A stretch of 64,000 bases of DNA from Glaciecola amylolytica (GCA_003856375.1 CP034120.1:4542343-4606342), one strand, 5' to 3'; counted from the first letter of the stretch, positions 25,905-36,959 are shown. The notes: a model not told the origin generated them from the letters alone. Numbers and translations are program-made.

Positions 25905-26561
25905 ATGAATTTTCTGGATATTTTGATTCTGATACCAATTCTCTACGGAGCGTATAAAGGATTTAAGCACGGCTTCGTCATTGAGTTGTTTACATTATTA
26001 GCCATTTTGGTGGGGATTTATGTTGGAATTCACTTCTCAGACTTTACGGCAAATTGGATCAAAACAACCTTTAACTGGAATTCGGAATACCTGCCCGTTG
26101 TTGCATTCACGCTGACTTTTTTGGGAGTCGGGGCCATGATCTATTTCGGTGGTAAAATGATCGAAAAAATGATTCAGGTCGTTCAATTGTCTCCATTGAA
26201 TAAATTTCTGGGAGTGTTGTTTGCTACGATCAAATCACTTTACATCGTGAGTGTTTTATTGGTTTTAATCGAATCTTACGATGAAAAAAGCAACTTCTTC
26301 CCACAAAAAACAAAAGCGAATTCATTGCTTTACGAACCTGTGAAAGACCTTTCAACAAAAACAGTTCCGGCACTTGGGTCAAGTACCATTTTCCTGAAAA
26401 ATGCTCTTCACAACGAAACAGACAGCACCGGACTCTCAGTTGATCAGGTGTTGAGAGCAAAGGAAATAGCTGATAGCCTGGGGATTGATGCTGATGATGC
26501 GAAACAAATTTTGGAGATCCATCAAAAGTATGGCGACAAGGATTCGGCAGTAAAACCTTAA
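25905..26561 (+). CDS. CvpA family membrane protein
   Basis: A 218-residue protein with four hydrophobic helices in the first 130 residues (starting ILILIPILYGAYKGFKHGF and LLAILVGIYVGIHF), then a soluble C-terminal region of about 80 residues. The GAYKGFKHGF block after the first helix is typical of CvpA/colicin V production proteins. The family is linked to envelope homeostasis and colicin V export in E. coli, but its molecular role is not settled. It is 85 bases downstream of the yebC-family gene and behind its terminator, so it is separately expressed. Confidence 0.88.
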   Translation: MNFLDILILIPILYGAYKGFKHGFVIELFTLLAILVGIYVGIHFSDFTANWIKTTFNWNSEYLPVVAFTLTFLGVGAMIYFGGKMIEKMIQVVQLSPLNKFLGVLFATIKSLYIVSVLLVLIESYDEKSNFFPQKTKANSLLYEPVKDLSTKTVPALGSSTIFLKNALHNETDSTGLSVDQVLRAKEIADSLGIDADDAKQILEIHQKYGDKDSAVKP

Positions 26562-26734
26562 AAATGGGGTTTGCAGGAGGAAATCATGTTATCTGCATCC
26601 CTTGCTGCTACAGGATAAATAGATACATTTCTATCCGTCTTTTGGATGAACTGTGATCCAGACGACTAAAATCTGAAAACAATCACAGAATCTGTTTTTT
26701 AGCATAATCCGTCATCTAATTACCGGATTTGGAA

Positions 26735-26763
26735 TTGATTTGATAAACAAAACAATATATTTG
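26735..26763 (+). promoter_or_regulatory. Promoter of sprE/porW and possibly of the atpZ genes
   Basis: TTG at 26735-26737 and TATATTTG at 26756-26763 with 18 bases between them, an exact -7 match. The start of transcription is expected about 40 bases before the ATG. Upstream, 26562-26734 holds only a weak A/T-rich hairpin (about 26674-26703) that may end the cvpA transcript. Confidence 0.7.
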
Positions 26764-26812
26764 CCTTTTGTAAGTTAATCTTTAATCACATCGGCGCAGA
26801 TTTTTCATTCAA

Positions 26813-29485
26813 ATGAAGAAATTACATTTTTGGATTTATTTAGGAATTCTTTCCATCATATGGGCTTGTTCTACTGAAAAGAATACCCTGCTTAGCAGGT
26901 CATATCACGGTACAACAGCACATTATAACGGCTACTTCAATGCAAATGATTTGCTTGACGGTGCTATGAAAACATTTCGTGAAAATCAAAAAGAAGATTT
27001 TTATACGGTTCTTCCTGTTCAGCAATTGCCGAGCGAAGAGGAAGTAAAGAATATGTATTCCCCTATTGATACGGCTATTGCTAAATGTACGAAGGTTATC
27101 CAGAGACATGCTATGCCTTCGATGGAGAAGCCGGCAGCTAAAAAGGAAGAGCACAATCGTTGGATCGATGAGAACTGGATTACAATCGGAGTAGCGAATT
27201 ATTACCGCCGCGATTATGATCTGGCATTCAAGAATTTCGAATACACCAAGAAGTTTTTCTCTACCGATAAATCAGCTTACGTTGCTGAAATGTGGATGGC
27301 AAGAACCTATATGGAACAAGGCAAGTTCACAGAGGCAAACTTTGCGATCGCCAATTTAGAGAAGGCTCAGGAAGAGATGGAAAACAGCGGGAAGAAAGAG
27401 TCGAAGGATTCCAAATCATCCAAGTCGAAATCCAAAAAGAAAAAAAGCAAAAAGAAATCCAAGGAAAAGGAAATGGCTCCTTTCCCGAAAAAACTGCGTT
27501 ACGATGTGGCCATTACACGTGCCGTTTTCTGTGAAAAACGAAAAGATGCAGAAGGAGAGATCAAAGCGCTGACAAAAGCATTGGAATTCGCAAAGAAATC
27601 AAAAGACAAAGCACGGATCAATTTCATTTTGGGTCAGTTGTATGAAAATGCGGGTGATCGTGTGAAAGCAGCATATCACTATAATCGCGTGGCGAAATAC
27701 AATGCCGGATATGAAATGAGCTTCAATGCAAATTTGAAGAATGCATTAAATGCCGGAGGAGAAAAAGTGCGTAAGAATTTGAAGAAAATGCTTCGCGACA
27801 CGAAAAATGCGGAGTTTAAGGATCAGATTTACTTTACGCTTGCCCGAATGGATCAATTGGAATCCAATGAAGAAGGAGCAAAGGCAAATTATACCCGTTC
27901 AGCATTTTATTCCACTTCGAATAACCGTCAAAAAGGAATGGCCTACGAGAAGCTTGGAGATATGAGTTTTTCAAAGAAAGATTATCTGGGTGCTCAAAAA
28001 TATTACGACAGCTGCGCGAAAGTGATTCCGGAAACGTATCCGAATTACGAAGCGATTCAGAATAAAGCGTCCAAACTTCAAAGTCTGGTAACTGCGATTG
28101 AAACGGCTCAATACGAAGACAGTGTTCAGCGCGTCGCAAAATTATCTCCTTCAGAACAGCTTGAATTTGCAGAAGGAGTCATTAAAAAACTGAAGAAAGA
28201 AGAAGAAGAGCGTCAGCGCCAGGATGCGATCAGATTGGCGGCGCTTCAGGAGATTCAGAACAAGAAATCTACTTCCGGTGGTGGTGGAAATAAATTCTAC
28301 TGGAACAACGACAAGGCGAAAACAGAAGGATTTGAAGAGTTTAGAAAACAATGGGGTCAACGTGAAAATGAAGATGACTGGAGAAGATCCGAAAAGGTTG
28401 TTTTTGCAAGTTTCACAGATGGGTCCGACACAAGTTCAACAACAAAAGCGACGTCTAAAAATAACGGTGGAAGCTTGTTGGATTCTTTGACTCCTGAAAT
28501 GTTGGTTGCTAAACTTCCCTTGTCTGATTCGGCTTTGCAGGCATCGCGTTCCAGAATGATGAATGCTTATTTCGACGCCGGAGGGATTTACAACGAACAA
28601 TTGAATGAAACGCCTCTTGCGGAGAAACAATACCGCACGATGTTGGAGAAGGATTTTGAAAGCGATATGAAGCTTATGGCAGCATATCAGATTTATAAAC
28701 TGCACAATCCGGATGATCCGATTGCAGTTGAACAGAAAGATTACATTTTGATCAATTATCCGACCTCCGATTATGCGGGTTATTTGAGAGATCCGGACTA
28801 CTTTATAAAGAAAAAGGAACGCGAAAAGTTAACGCAGGAAGCATACCTGACGGATTTGGACCGCTACGAAAGAGGTTTGTATTATCCGGTAATTATGAAA
28901 GCCAATACGGTTCTTGCAGAAGAAAAAGAGAATCCGTACCGAAGCAAATATATTTTACTGAAAGCGATGGCTCAGGCAAAAATGTATGAAGACAAAAAGA
29001 CCATTTTGCCGACTTTGGATACCTTAATTGCGCTTTATCCGAAAACTCCCGAGGCTGCCAAAGCAATGGAGATGAAGAAGATCATTCTGAACGGATATTC
29101 CAAAAATGAACCGGTTGATTTCACGAACAAGAGCATTTACACTTATACGGAAAATGAACCGATGTTTGTGCTTGTTTTCCTGACGGAGAAAATAAACAAT
29201 GTAGTCGCTAAAACGCGCGTTGTGGACTTCAACAAAGAGTATTACAGCAAACAAAAGCTGACCATTACATCAAAAGTTCTGAAGGAAGACAATGTAATCC
29301 TGATCAAGCAATTCAAGGATGAGATTGAAGCGGCATCCTATGTTTCGTTCTATAAACGAACAAGAAACCATTTGCTTGATATGCAAAAAATGAAAATTTT
29401 ATTTATTTCCGAGAAAAATTTGCTTACCTTATTTGATACTGGTAAACTGGATGAGTACCAGTTGTTCTTTGACGAGAACTATTGA
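26813..29485 (+). CDS. sprE: Type IX secretion/gliding lipoprotein SprE (PorW), TPR protein
   Basis: An 890-residue lipoprotein: the signal ends with the lipobox IIWAC (Cys19), followed directly by the RSYHGTTAHYNGYFNAND block characteristic of SprE/PorW. TPR-type helical repeats run from about 125 to 430 and again from 590 to 770. A very Lys/Ser-rich linker (about 198-222) interrupts the first set, and a charged, Gln-rich coiled region covers 440-510. The protein is a periplasmic component needed for the T9SS and, in Flavobacterium, for gliding. Its presence matches the many T9SS cargo genes here. The stop is only 16 bases before atpZ, so the ATP synthase genes may be read from the same message. 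Confidence 0.85.
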   Translation: MKKLHFWIYLGILSIIWACSTEKNTLLSRSYHGTTAHYNGYFNANDLLDGAMKTFRENQKEDFYTVLPVQQLPSEEEVKNMYSPIDTAIAKCTKVIQRHAMPSMEKPAAKKEEHNRWIDENWITIGVANYYRRDYDLAFKNFEYTKKFFSTDKSAYVAEMWMARTYMEQGKFTEANFAIANLEKAQEEMENSGKKESKDSKSSKSKSKKKKSKKKSKEKEMAPFPKKLRYDVAITRAVFCEKRKDAEGEIKALTKALEFAKKSKDKARINFILGQLYENAGDRVKAAYHYNRVAKYNAGYEMSFNANLKNALNAGGEKVRKNLKKMLRDTKNAEFKDQIYFTLARMDQLESNEEGAKANYTRSAFYSTSNNRQKGMAYEKLGDMSFSKKDYLGAQKYYDSCAKVIPETYPNYEAIQNKASKLQSLVTAIETAQYEDSVQRVAKLSPSEQLEFAEGVIKKLKKEEEERQRQDAIRLAALQEIQNKKSTSGGGGNKFYWNNDKAKTEGFEEFRKQWGQRENEDDWRRSEKVVFASFTDGSDTSSTTKATSKNNGGSLLDSLTPEMLVAKLPLSDSALQASRSRMMNAYFDAGGIYNEQLNETPLAEKQYRTMLEKDFESDMKLMAAYQIYKLHNPDDPIAVEQKDYILINYPTSDYAGYLRDPDYFIKKKEREKLTQEAYLTDLDRYERGLYYPVIMKANTVLAEEKENPYRSKYILLKAMAQAKMYEDKKTILPTLDTLIALYPKTPEAAKAMEMKKIILNGYSKNEPVDFTNKSIYTYTENEPMFVLVFLTEKINNVVAKTRVVDFNKEYYSKQKLTITSKVLKEDNVILIKQFKDEIEAASYVSFYKRTRNHLLDMQKMKILFISEKNLLTLFDTGKLDEYQLFFDENY

Positions 29486-29501
29486 ATCAAATAAGTGTGT
29501 C

Positions 29502-29735
29502 ATGGAAGAAAAACCAAGAAAGCAGATTAAGAATTACGTCCGGTTCAGTGGTGCAGCTCTTCAGATGGGAGCAATCATCACCGGAGCAGCTCTTTTAGGA
29601 GTTTGGTTGGATGGAAAGTACAATCCCGGAGGAAACATGTACACGTTGATTTGCACCTTGACAGGTGTTGTAGTGGCGATGTACCTCATTATTCGGGAAG
29701 TAATCAATATGTCAAAAGAAAAAGAAGATGAATAA
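29502..29735 (+). CDS. atpZ: AtpZ/AtpI family small membrane protein
   Basis: The ATG at 29502 gives 77 residues; an upstream in-frame start at 29433 lies inside sprE and is rejected. A soluble basic N-terminus (MEEKPRKQIKNYVRFSG) precedes two helices (about 18-38 and 45-65) with the GVWLDGKYN loop typical of AtpZ (F0F1-ATPase subunit family). These proteins assist assembly of the ATP synthase membrane part or ion supply. It overlaps the next gene by 8 bases. Confidence 0.85.
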   Translation: MEEKPRKQIKNYVRFSGAALQMGAIITGAALLGVWLDGKYNPGGNMYTLICTLTGVVVAMYLIIREVINMSKEKEDE

Positions 29736-30096
29736 ACGAGTTGGAGTCTTTTCGAGTTTAACGGTTATTGCCCTGATTTATTTAGTATTGGTTGGTTTGA
29801 AATGGGAGTGGGTTATTCCCAAAAACCATCTTACTGGAATCATCGGTTTGTTAGGGATTTTCTTTTCGAGTACGGCGATTATGCTTTCCGGAAAAAATGC
29901 AACAGCAGAATCCCAGGCTCAACGCTTCATTTTAGGAACAGCAATTCAGATGATTCTTGTACTGTTTTTTGTGCTGATCGTGAAATACGTTTGGAAAGAT
30001 TCATTCAGAGAATTCGTTTGGTATTTCATGAGTTTCTTTATTGCCATGTTGTTCACTCAGGCACTTTGGATGCTGTTAAAGGTCCGAAAGAGCTAA
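29728..30096 (+). CDS. Small membrane protein of the ATP synthase locus (AtpI-like)
   Basis: A 122-residue protein with four hydrophobic helices (about 7-25, 33-52, 67-87, 97-116). Overlap with atpZ and the position before atpB indicate an AtpI-like assembly role, but the sequence is poorly conserved and the assignment rests mainly on context. Confidence 0.7.
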   Translation: MNKRVGVFSSLTVIALIYLVLVGLKWEWVIPKNHLTGIIGLLGIFFSSTAIMLSGKNATAESQAQRFILGTAIQMILVLFFVLIVKYVWKDSFREFVWYFMSFFIAMLFTQALWMLLKVRKS

Positions 30097-30474
30097 TTAC
30101 GTTTTGAGCTGTCTGCAGATTACGATAGTTTCGCAGATTTTTAATACCCTGTTTCATGGCGCTTCAGGTTTCTGTTTCATCATCTGCCTGACAGTCACGG
30201 TTGTAAAAGACAGCTAAGGAATCAGATTAACAAGAACAGTTTGCCTAAGATTTAATCTGTACCTTTTGCATCTTCAGCAGAAGATATTTTACAGATGTCC
30301 ATTCGTCACTTGCCCCAAAACCAAGCCCCTGAAAATCATTTTTTTTCAATGAGTTAAATTTCTTTACCATGAATGCGGTAAAAACATATTTGTTTGCAAT
30401 TTTTTCTTGGTGTTTCTGAAAGATTCACTACCTTTGCGCCAAAATTTAGGGTTTCATCTAAATAATAATAAGCG
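30097..30474. other. Intergenic region upstream of atpB
   Basis: This 378-base A/T-rich stretch contains the atpB promoter at its end and several weak hairpins (TCTGC/GCAGA near 30110-30140, TACC/GGTA near 30365-30380). No open frame with coding character was found, and no known riboswitch was recognised. Confidence 0.6.
30407..30436 (+). promoter_or_regulatory. Promoter of the atpB operon
   Basis: TTG at 30407-30409, exactly 19 bases, then TACCTTTG at 30429-30436 followed by CGCC. This is an ideal Bacteroidota promoter, and the expected transcript begins about 30 bases before the atpB ATG. Confidence 0.8.
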
Positions 30475-31823
<1,349 letters not shown>

Positions 31824-31832
31824 TTAAAAAGA

Positions 31833-31868
31833 GCTTGTTGCAACGGTTGGTTGTGACAAGCCTTTTTT
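31833..31868 (+). terminator. Intrinsic terminator inside the ATP synthase operon, between atpE and atpF
   Basis: Arms 31833-31844 (GCTTGTTGCAAC) and 31850-31861 (GTTGTGACAAGC) form twelve consecutive base pairs, two of them G-U, around a 5-base loop, followed by CTTTTTTAC. It should end part of the transcripts after the c subunit. Confidence 0.8.
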
Positions 31869-31900
31869 ACAACAAATTGAAAAATTAAAATTGATATAAG

Positions 31901-32395
31901 ATGGGTTTAATTACACCGGATTTAGGATTACTTTTTTGGACGGGCTTAGTGTTCGTTTTGTTGCTTGTTATTTTAACTAAGTTCATTTGGAAACCGATTT
32001 TGGCTTCTGTAAATGCACGTGAGCAAAAAATTTCTGATGCTTTGGAATTGGCAGAGAAAACAAAAGCTGAAATGCATGCTTTGCAGGCTCAAAACGAAAA
32101 CTTGTTGAAAGAAGCAAGAGCTGAACGTGATGCAATCGTGAAAGATGCAAAAGAAACAGCTGTGAAAATGGTAGAGGATGCTAAAAATGCTGCGAAAACA
32201 GAAGCAAACAAAATCGTTGAATCTGCTCGTGCAACAATCAATACTGAGAAAACAGCTGCAATTGCTGAATTGAAAACACAAGTTGCTGCAATTTCATTGG
32301 AGATCGCTGAGAAAATCATTCGTGGAGAACTTTCTTCCGATGAGAAGCAAAAAGCGTTGGCAGAGAAAATGGCAGGTGATATTAACTTGAACTAA
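31901..32395 (+). CDS. atpF: ATP synthase F0 subunit b
   Basis: A 164-residue subunit b with one N-terminal helix (about 8-28, LLFWTGLVFVLLLVILTKF) and a long Ala/Lys/Glu-rich coiled coil that forms the peripheral stalk. Only one b gene is present, so a homodimer is expected. It ends 9 bases before atpH. Confidence 0.94.
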   Translation: MGLITPDLGLLFWTGLVFVLLLVILTKFIWKPILASVNAREQKISDALELAEKTKAEMHALQAQNENLLKEARAERDAIVKDAKETAVKMVEDAKNAAKTEANKIVESARATINTEKTAAIAELKTQVAAISLEIAEKIIRGELSSDEKQKALAEKMAGDINLN

Positions 32396-32404
32396 TCGAT
32401 AGAA

Positions 32405-32938
32405 ATGAAGATTTCAAAATCAGCTTCCCGTTACGCACAAGCTTTGTTGGATCTTGCGATCGAACAAAACAAAGTGGATGCTATCGCGGCAGATATGAAA
32501 TACATGGCAACGGTATGTGCTGAAAATCGTGATCTGGAGCTAATGCTTGAGAGCCCGATTGTGAAAGCAGATCAAAAGTTGAATGTATTAAATGCAGTAT
32601 TTGACCAATTCGACAAAGTAACAAACCTATTCGTTGAGTTGATTGTAAAGAATGGTCGTGAAGGATATTTGTCTCAGATAGCAAGTTCTTTTGATGTACT
32701 TTTGAAAGCACATCAGGGAATTGTTCCGGTGACATTGATCAGCGCTCAAAAATTGGATGATAAAGTCAAAAAAGAAATCCTTTCGAAAGTTCAGGCTTCC
32801 ACAACAGGAACTGTTGAATTGACTGAGAAAATTGATGCAGATTTGATTGGAGGGTTTATCGTTCGTATGGGTGACAACCAGATTGATGCTTCAGTAGCAT
32901 CACAAATTAATAAATTGAAACAACGTTTAACAAGGTAG
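32405..32938 (+). CDS. atpH: ATP synthase F1 subunit delta
   Basis: A 177-residue OSCP/delta protein with the helical N-terminal domain (SASRYAQALLDLAIEQ) and the C-terminal block IGGFIVRMGDNQIDASV that ends in a basic helix. It joins the stalk to the alpha subunits. Gene order and length are normal. Confidence 0.93.
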   Translation: MKISKSASRYAQALLDLAIEQNKVDAIAADMKYMATVCAENRDLELMLESPIVKADQKLNVLNAVFDQFDKVTNLFVELIVKNGREGYLSQIASSFDVLLKAHQGIVPVTLISAQKLDDKVKKEILSKVQASTTGTVELTEKIDADLIGGFIVRMGDNQIDASVASQINKLKQRLTR

Positions 32939-32971
32939 TAAGAGGGTAACTCTACATAAAAAAAGGAAAAC

Positions 32972-34546
32972 ATGGCAGATGTTAAACCAGCAGAAGTTTC
33001 TGCGATTTTAAGAGAGCAATTAGCAGGGTTTCGTTCAGAAGCTGAATTGCAAGAAGTAGGTACAGTTTTACAAATCGGTGACGGTATCGCTCGCGTTTAC
33101 GGATTGAAAGGAGTTCAATACGGTGAATTGGTTGAGTTCGAAGGAGCTCTTCAAGGAATTGCGTTGAACCTGGAAGAAGATAACGTAGGGGTTGTATTGT
33201 TGGGTCGCTCTTCTGGAGTAAAAGAAGGTGACACTGTAAAACGCTTGAATCGTATTGCTTCTGTTAACGTTGGTGAAGGAATGGTTGGTCGTGTTGTGGA
33301 TACTATCGGTAACCCAATCGACGGAAAAGGTCCTATCGCAGGTCAATTGTATGAAATGCCGATCGAGCGTAAAGCTCCGGGAGTTATCTTCCGTCAACCG
33401 GTAACTGAACCTCTTCAAACAGGTATCAAAGCGATTGATGCAATGATTCCGATTGGTCGTGGACAACGTGAGTTAATCATCGGTGACCGCCAAACAGGAA
33501 AAACAACTGTTGCAATCGATGCAATTATTAATCAAAAAGAATTTTACGACCGTGGAGAACCTGTTTTCTGTATCTATGTAGCAATAGGACAAAAAGGGTC
33601 AACGGTTGCAGGAATAGTTAAAAAATTAGAAGATGCAGGTGCAATGGCTTACACGGTAATCGTTGCTGCAAATGCTTCTGATCCGGCTCCAATGCAGTTC
33701 TATGCTCCAATGACTGGTGCTGCAATCGGTGAGTTCTTCCGTGATTCAGGACGTCCTGCATTGATCGTATTTGATGATTTATCAAAGCAAGCGGTAGCTT
33801 ACCGTGAGGTATCTTTGTTATTGCGTCGTCCTCCGGGCCGTGAGGCTTACCCAGGTGACGTATTCTACCTTCACTCCCGTTTGTTGGAGCGTGCTGCGAA
33901 AATCATCGCTGATGACAATATCGCACAACAAATGAATGACCTTCCTGAGTCTATCAAAGGATTGGTGAAAGGTGGTGGTTCATTAACAGCTCTTCCGATT
34001 ATCGAAACACAGGCAGGTGACGTTTCCGCGTATATCCCTACAAACGTAATTTCGATTACGGATGGTCAGATCTTCCTGGAAGGTGACTTGTTCAACGCAG
34101 GTATCCGTCCGGCGATTAACGTAGGTATCTCTGTATCTCGTGTAGGAGGTAACGCGCAAATCAAATCCATGAAAAAAGTAGCAGGTACTTTGAAATTGGA
34201 TCAGGCTCAATACCGTGAATTGGAAGCGTTCGCTAAGTTTGGTTCAGACTTGGATGCAGCTACAAAATCAGTATTGGACAAAGGTGCTCGTAACTTAGAG
34301 ATCTTGAAACAACGTGAAGGAGATCCATACCCGGTAGAAAAGCAAATTGCTATCATCTACGTTGGTACAAAAGGATTGATGCAAAACGTTCCGGTAAACA
34401 AAGTAAAAGAATTCGAAAAAGAATATTTGGATTTCTTGGAAGCGAAACATTCAGATGTTTTGGTTCGTTTGAAAGCTGGAAAATACGAAGATGCTGATAC
34501 AGATCTTTTAGGAAAAGTTGCGAAAGAGATCGCTTCAAAATATTAA
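32972..34546 (+). CDS. atpA: ATP synthase F1 subunit alpha
   Basis: A 524-residue subunit with the P-loop GDRQTGKT at about 171-178 and the alpha-subunit VSRVGGNAQ block. The N-terminal region [13 protein letters not shown] matches the family. Its partner beta is not encoded in this window. Confidence 0.97.
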   Translation: MADVKPAEVSAILREQLAGFRSEAELQEVGTVLQIGDGIARVYGLKGVQYGELVEFEGALQGIALNLEEDNVGVVLLGRSSGVKEGDTVKRLNRIASVNVGEGMVGRVVDTIGNPIDGKGPIAGQLYEMPIERKAPGVIFRQPVTEPLQTGIKAIDAMIPIGRGQRELIIGDRQTGKTTVAIDAIINQKEFYDRGEPVFCIYVAIGQKGSTVAGIVKKLEDAGAMAYTVIVAANASDPAPMQFYAPMTGAAIGEFFRDSGRPALIVFDDLSKQAVAYREVSLLLRRPPGREAYPGDVFYLHSRLLERAAKIIADDNIAQQMNDLPESIKGLVKGGGSLTALPIIETQAGDVSAYIPTNVISITDGQIFLEGDLFNAGIRPAINVGISVSRVGGNAQIKSMKKVAGTLKLDQAQYRELEAFAKFGSDLDAATKSVLDKGARNLEILKQREGDPYPVEKQIAIIYVGTKGLMQNVPVNKVKEFEKEYLDFLEAKHSDVLVRLKAGKYEDADTDLLGKVAKEIASKY

Positions 34547-34618
34547 TTGAAAATTGAAAATTGAGAATGTAAAAGGGGGATTCAGGTCTTATCAATTTTA
34601 CATTTTCAATTCTAAATT
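34545..34618. repeat. AATTGAAAATG-type inverted repeat between atpA and atpG
   Basis: AATTGAAAATTGAGAATGTAAAA just after the atpA stop pairs with TTTTACATTTTCAATTCTAAATT before atpG. It is related to the element at 24923. It could mildly attenuate or protect the message; no T run makes it a classical terminator. Confidence 0.55.
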
Positions 34619-34624
34619 AAAGAT

Positions 34625-35500
34625 ATGCCGAATTTAAAGGAAATACGAAATCGAATTACTTCAGTAGGATCTACCATGCAGATTACTTCTGCAATGAAGA
34701 TGGTTTCTGCTGCAAAGTTGAAGCGTGCGCAGGATGCAATTACTCAAATGCGTCCGTATGCTGAAAAATTGCAAGAGATTTTAGGTAATTTGACTGCTTC
34801 GTTGGATATTTCAGAAAATGCATTGGCTGCTTCTCGTCCGGTTGAAAACGTATTGATTATCGCAATTACATCTAATCGTGGATTGTGTGGTGGTTTCAAT
34901 AACAACATCATCAAACGCGTCAATCTGGCAATCAACGAAGAGTATTCAAACTCCAATGTGAGTTTGTTATGTCTTGGTAAAAAAGCAAAAGATGCATTCA
35001 AGCGTTCTGATATGTATTTCAATACTACCGGAACTGGAATTGCTGAAGATATCTTTGCAGATCTATCATTCGGAAATGTTTCTGTAATTGCTGAATTTGC
35101 AATGAAGGCATTTTTGGAGAAGAAGTTTGATAAAGTAGTTGTAGTTTACAATTCATTTATCAATGCAGCTTCTCAGGAAGTGAAAGAAGAACAGTTACTG
35201 CCGATTGTTCCTACAGCTCAGGCGAATGATAAGCAAGCAGGAGATTACATCTTCGAACCTTCGAAAGAAGAGATCGTGGAAGAATTGATCCCGAAATCAT
35301 TGAAAATCCAGTTGTTTAAAGCATTATTGGATTCAAATGCATCTGAACACGGAGCACGTATGACTGCAATGCACAAAGCAACGGATAACGCGAAAGAATT
35401 ACAACGCAATTTGAAGTTGAGCTATAACAAAGCACGTCAGGCTGCCATTACAAACGAAATCCTTGAGATCGTTGGTGGTGCGGAAGCATTGAACGGATAA
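34625..35500 (+). CDS. atpG: ATP synthase F1 subunit gamma
   Basis: A 291-residue gamma subunit. The N-terminal helix (LKEIRNRITSVGSTMQITSAMKM) and C-terminal helix (NAKELQRNLKLSYNKARQA) form the rotor coiled coil, and TSNRGLCGGFN is the conserved core block. It is the last gene of the operon and is followed by a strong terminator. Confidence 0.95.
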   Translation: MPNLKEIRNRITSVGSTMQITSAMKMVSAAKLKRAQDAITQMRPYAEKLQEILGNLTASLDISENALAASRPVENVLIIAITSNRGLCGGFNNNIIKRVNLAINEEYSNSNVSLLCLGKKAKDAFKRSDMYFNTTGTGIAEDIFADLSFGNVSVIAEFAMKAFLEKKFDKVVVVYNSFINAASQEVKEEQLLPIVPTAQANDKQAGDYIFEPSKEEIVEELIPKSLKIQLFKALLDSNASEHGARMTAMHKATDNAKELQRNLKLSYNKARQAAITNEILEIVGGAEALNG

Positions 35501-35523
35501 TTCAATTGAAATTAAAATAAGCG

Positions 35524-35553
35524 AAGGCTTCCAGGAAACTGGAAGCCTTTTTT
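35524..35553 (+). terminator. Terminator of the ATP synthase operon
   Basis: AAGGCTTCCA / TGGAAGCCTT with loop GGAAAC and a following T run, 24 bases after the atpG stop. Confidence 0.93.
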
Positions 35554-35609
35554 CATGCCTTGAAAATGAGTTGATTATACTATTTGATTCGTTTGTGCGT
35601 TATAGCTTC

Positions 35610-36350
35610 ATGAAACGACTACTTTTTATTACTGCCATTATCAGCTCCTTAAGCGGATTTTCTCAGGAAAAGGGAGCTCAGTGTGAATCCAAATGCAACT
35701 TGACATATCATCACGGAACTAAAACGGATTTGTTTCAAATCAGAGGCTTTTACTTTGACCTTTTTGAATGTACGGAAGCTTTTGAACAGAGCACTACTGA
35801 CCCAAAGCTCTACGAAGTTTCGATCAATCCGGGAGATTCTCTCATTTACAATACAGACTTCATTTTCGAAGTGTGCCCGGGAGTTATCGGAGCAGATGAT
35901 CTGGATTCAGTGCTTTTGGTTCTTGAAGGCGATCTGGTTTCGTTGACGCAACACTGGAGTGTCACTTCATATCACGGAGATCATTTTTGGCAGAAAGGAA
36001 TCGTTAAATCCGCTGGGTTGTTCCGTTTCAGAGATGATTATCACAATGCTGAAAACACCTACTTTGTGCGTGTCACGATGAAAGAATTGTCGAATCCCGA
36101 AATTCCAATTCCGGATGATTCCGATGAAATAATCCTTTCTCTGTTAAATGAAAACACCCTTTCTGTCAAATCAAATGATGAATCCGCTGTTCTGGATCTG
36201 AATCTTTATTCCCTTTCCGGACAATTGATTTATCACACGATGGTTGAAGGTGGGAATACAATTGATGTCTCAACGCTTTCTAAAGGCTACTTCATTGCCT
36301 GTGTGACAGATCAGAACGGGGTCGAAAAGAGCTTGAAATTTGTAAGATAG
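35610..36350 (+). CDS. Small secreted protein with T9SS type A tail
   Basis: The ATG at 35610 gives 246 residues and a clean signal peptide MKRLLFITAIISSLSGFSQ; an earlier in-frame codon at 35571 lies too close to the atpG terminator. The mature N-terminal domain (about 20-165) has four to five Cys (CESKCN, LFECTEAF, FEVCPG) and a beta pattern I do not recognise. From about 185 a T9SS type A domain is visible (LNLYSLSGQLIYHTM, STLSKGYFIACV, KFVR end). Surface display or release is inferred; no enzymatic motif is seen. Confidence 0.72.
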   Translation: MKRLLFITAIISSLSGFSQEKGAQCESKCNLTYHHGTKTDLFQIRGFYFDLFECTEAFEQSTTDPKLYEVSINPGDSLIYNTDFIFEVCPGVIGADDLDSVLLVLEGDLVSLTQHWSVTSYHGDHFWQKGIVKSAGLFRFRDDYHNAENTYFVRVTMKELSNPEIPIPDDSDEIILSLLNENTLSVKSNDESAVLDLNLYSLSGQLIYHTMVEGGNTIDVSTLSKGYFIACVTDQNGVEKSLKFVR

Positions 36351-36959
36351 TGTTTGAAATAATCATCACAAAAAGACTTCTAAATCAAATATTCCAGAAT
36401 AATTTTCCCGGATTCCGAAAGATGAATTTAAAAAAAGGACTTGATTCTTTAAATGATTATTCTGACGAAATTAACAGTGTTCAGCACTTATTCCCTATGG
36501 TGTTTGAGTACTTTTTTCCGGATGAAAAAATACAGGCTTAAGTGTCAAAATATCCTAAAATCTGTTTGGAATATTGCAGGATATATACATTTACTCCGTG
36601 AATGTCACGTTCGCGATACAGCCCACCGGAATACCGCCACTTCCCTCAAGCTTCCTATCGGAATTGAATGTTCGTCCGCAGCGGCGGATGTACGGTGCTG
36701 AAGTGAATCATCTTAGAAGAAATAGGTCAAAGGCAGTTTGACCAAACGTTTTTTTGTTCGTTCAGGAACAACGATTCGTTCTGTCAACCTGCCGCCAACG
36801 GCGCTCCCAAGTCGGGATCCGGTATTGATTGCATAAGCTTTTGATACGAGTTTACGTGCAATGAAAAAACTGGGTCCGACTGGGAGTTTTGAAATTGTTT
36901 CTTCTAAATTTGAGAGCGGCAAGTAGCGTGCCAAACTTTAAATTAAACAATATAAACTT
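36351..36959. other. 609-base gap with GC-rich hairpins upstream of the flotillin-like gene
   Basis: A weak 63-codon frame (GTG at 36350 to 36541) overlaps the stop of the previous gene and has no recognisable feature. Beyond it the base composition changes: a hairpin TCCGC-AGCG-GCGGA lies at 36675-36688 and a GCCG/CGGC hairpin at about 36790-36803. A 73-codon minus-strand frame (36934-36713) only reads through these hairpins. The region looks like a decayed repeat or gene remnant. Confidence 0.5.

Noticed and set aside
30097..30474. Riboswitch upstream of atpB
   Set aside because: Hairpins are weak and no known ligand-binding core is recognisable.
34545..34618. Classical terminator between atpA and atpG
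   Set aside because: The inverted repeat lacks a G/C-rich stem and a T run, so it was called a repeat instead.
36350..36541. 63-codon plus-strand frame after the 35610 gene
   Set aside because: GTG start overlaps the previous stop, composition is not distinctive and no family feature is visible; kept only in the description of the gap.
36713..36934. 73-codon minus-strand frame
   Set aside because: It reads through the GC-rich hairpins and has no promoter or family signature.
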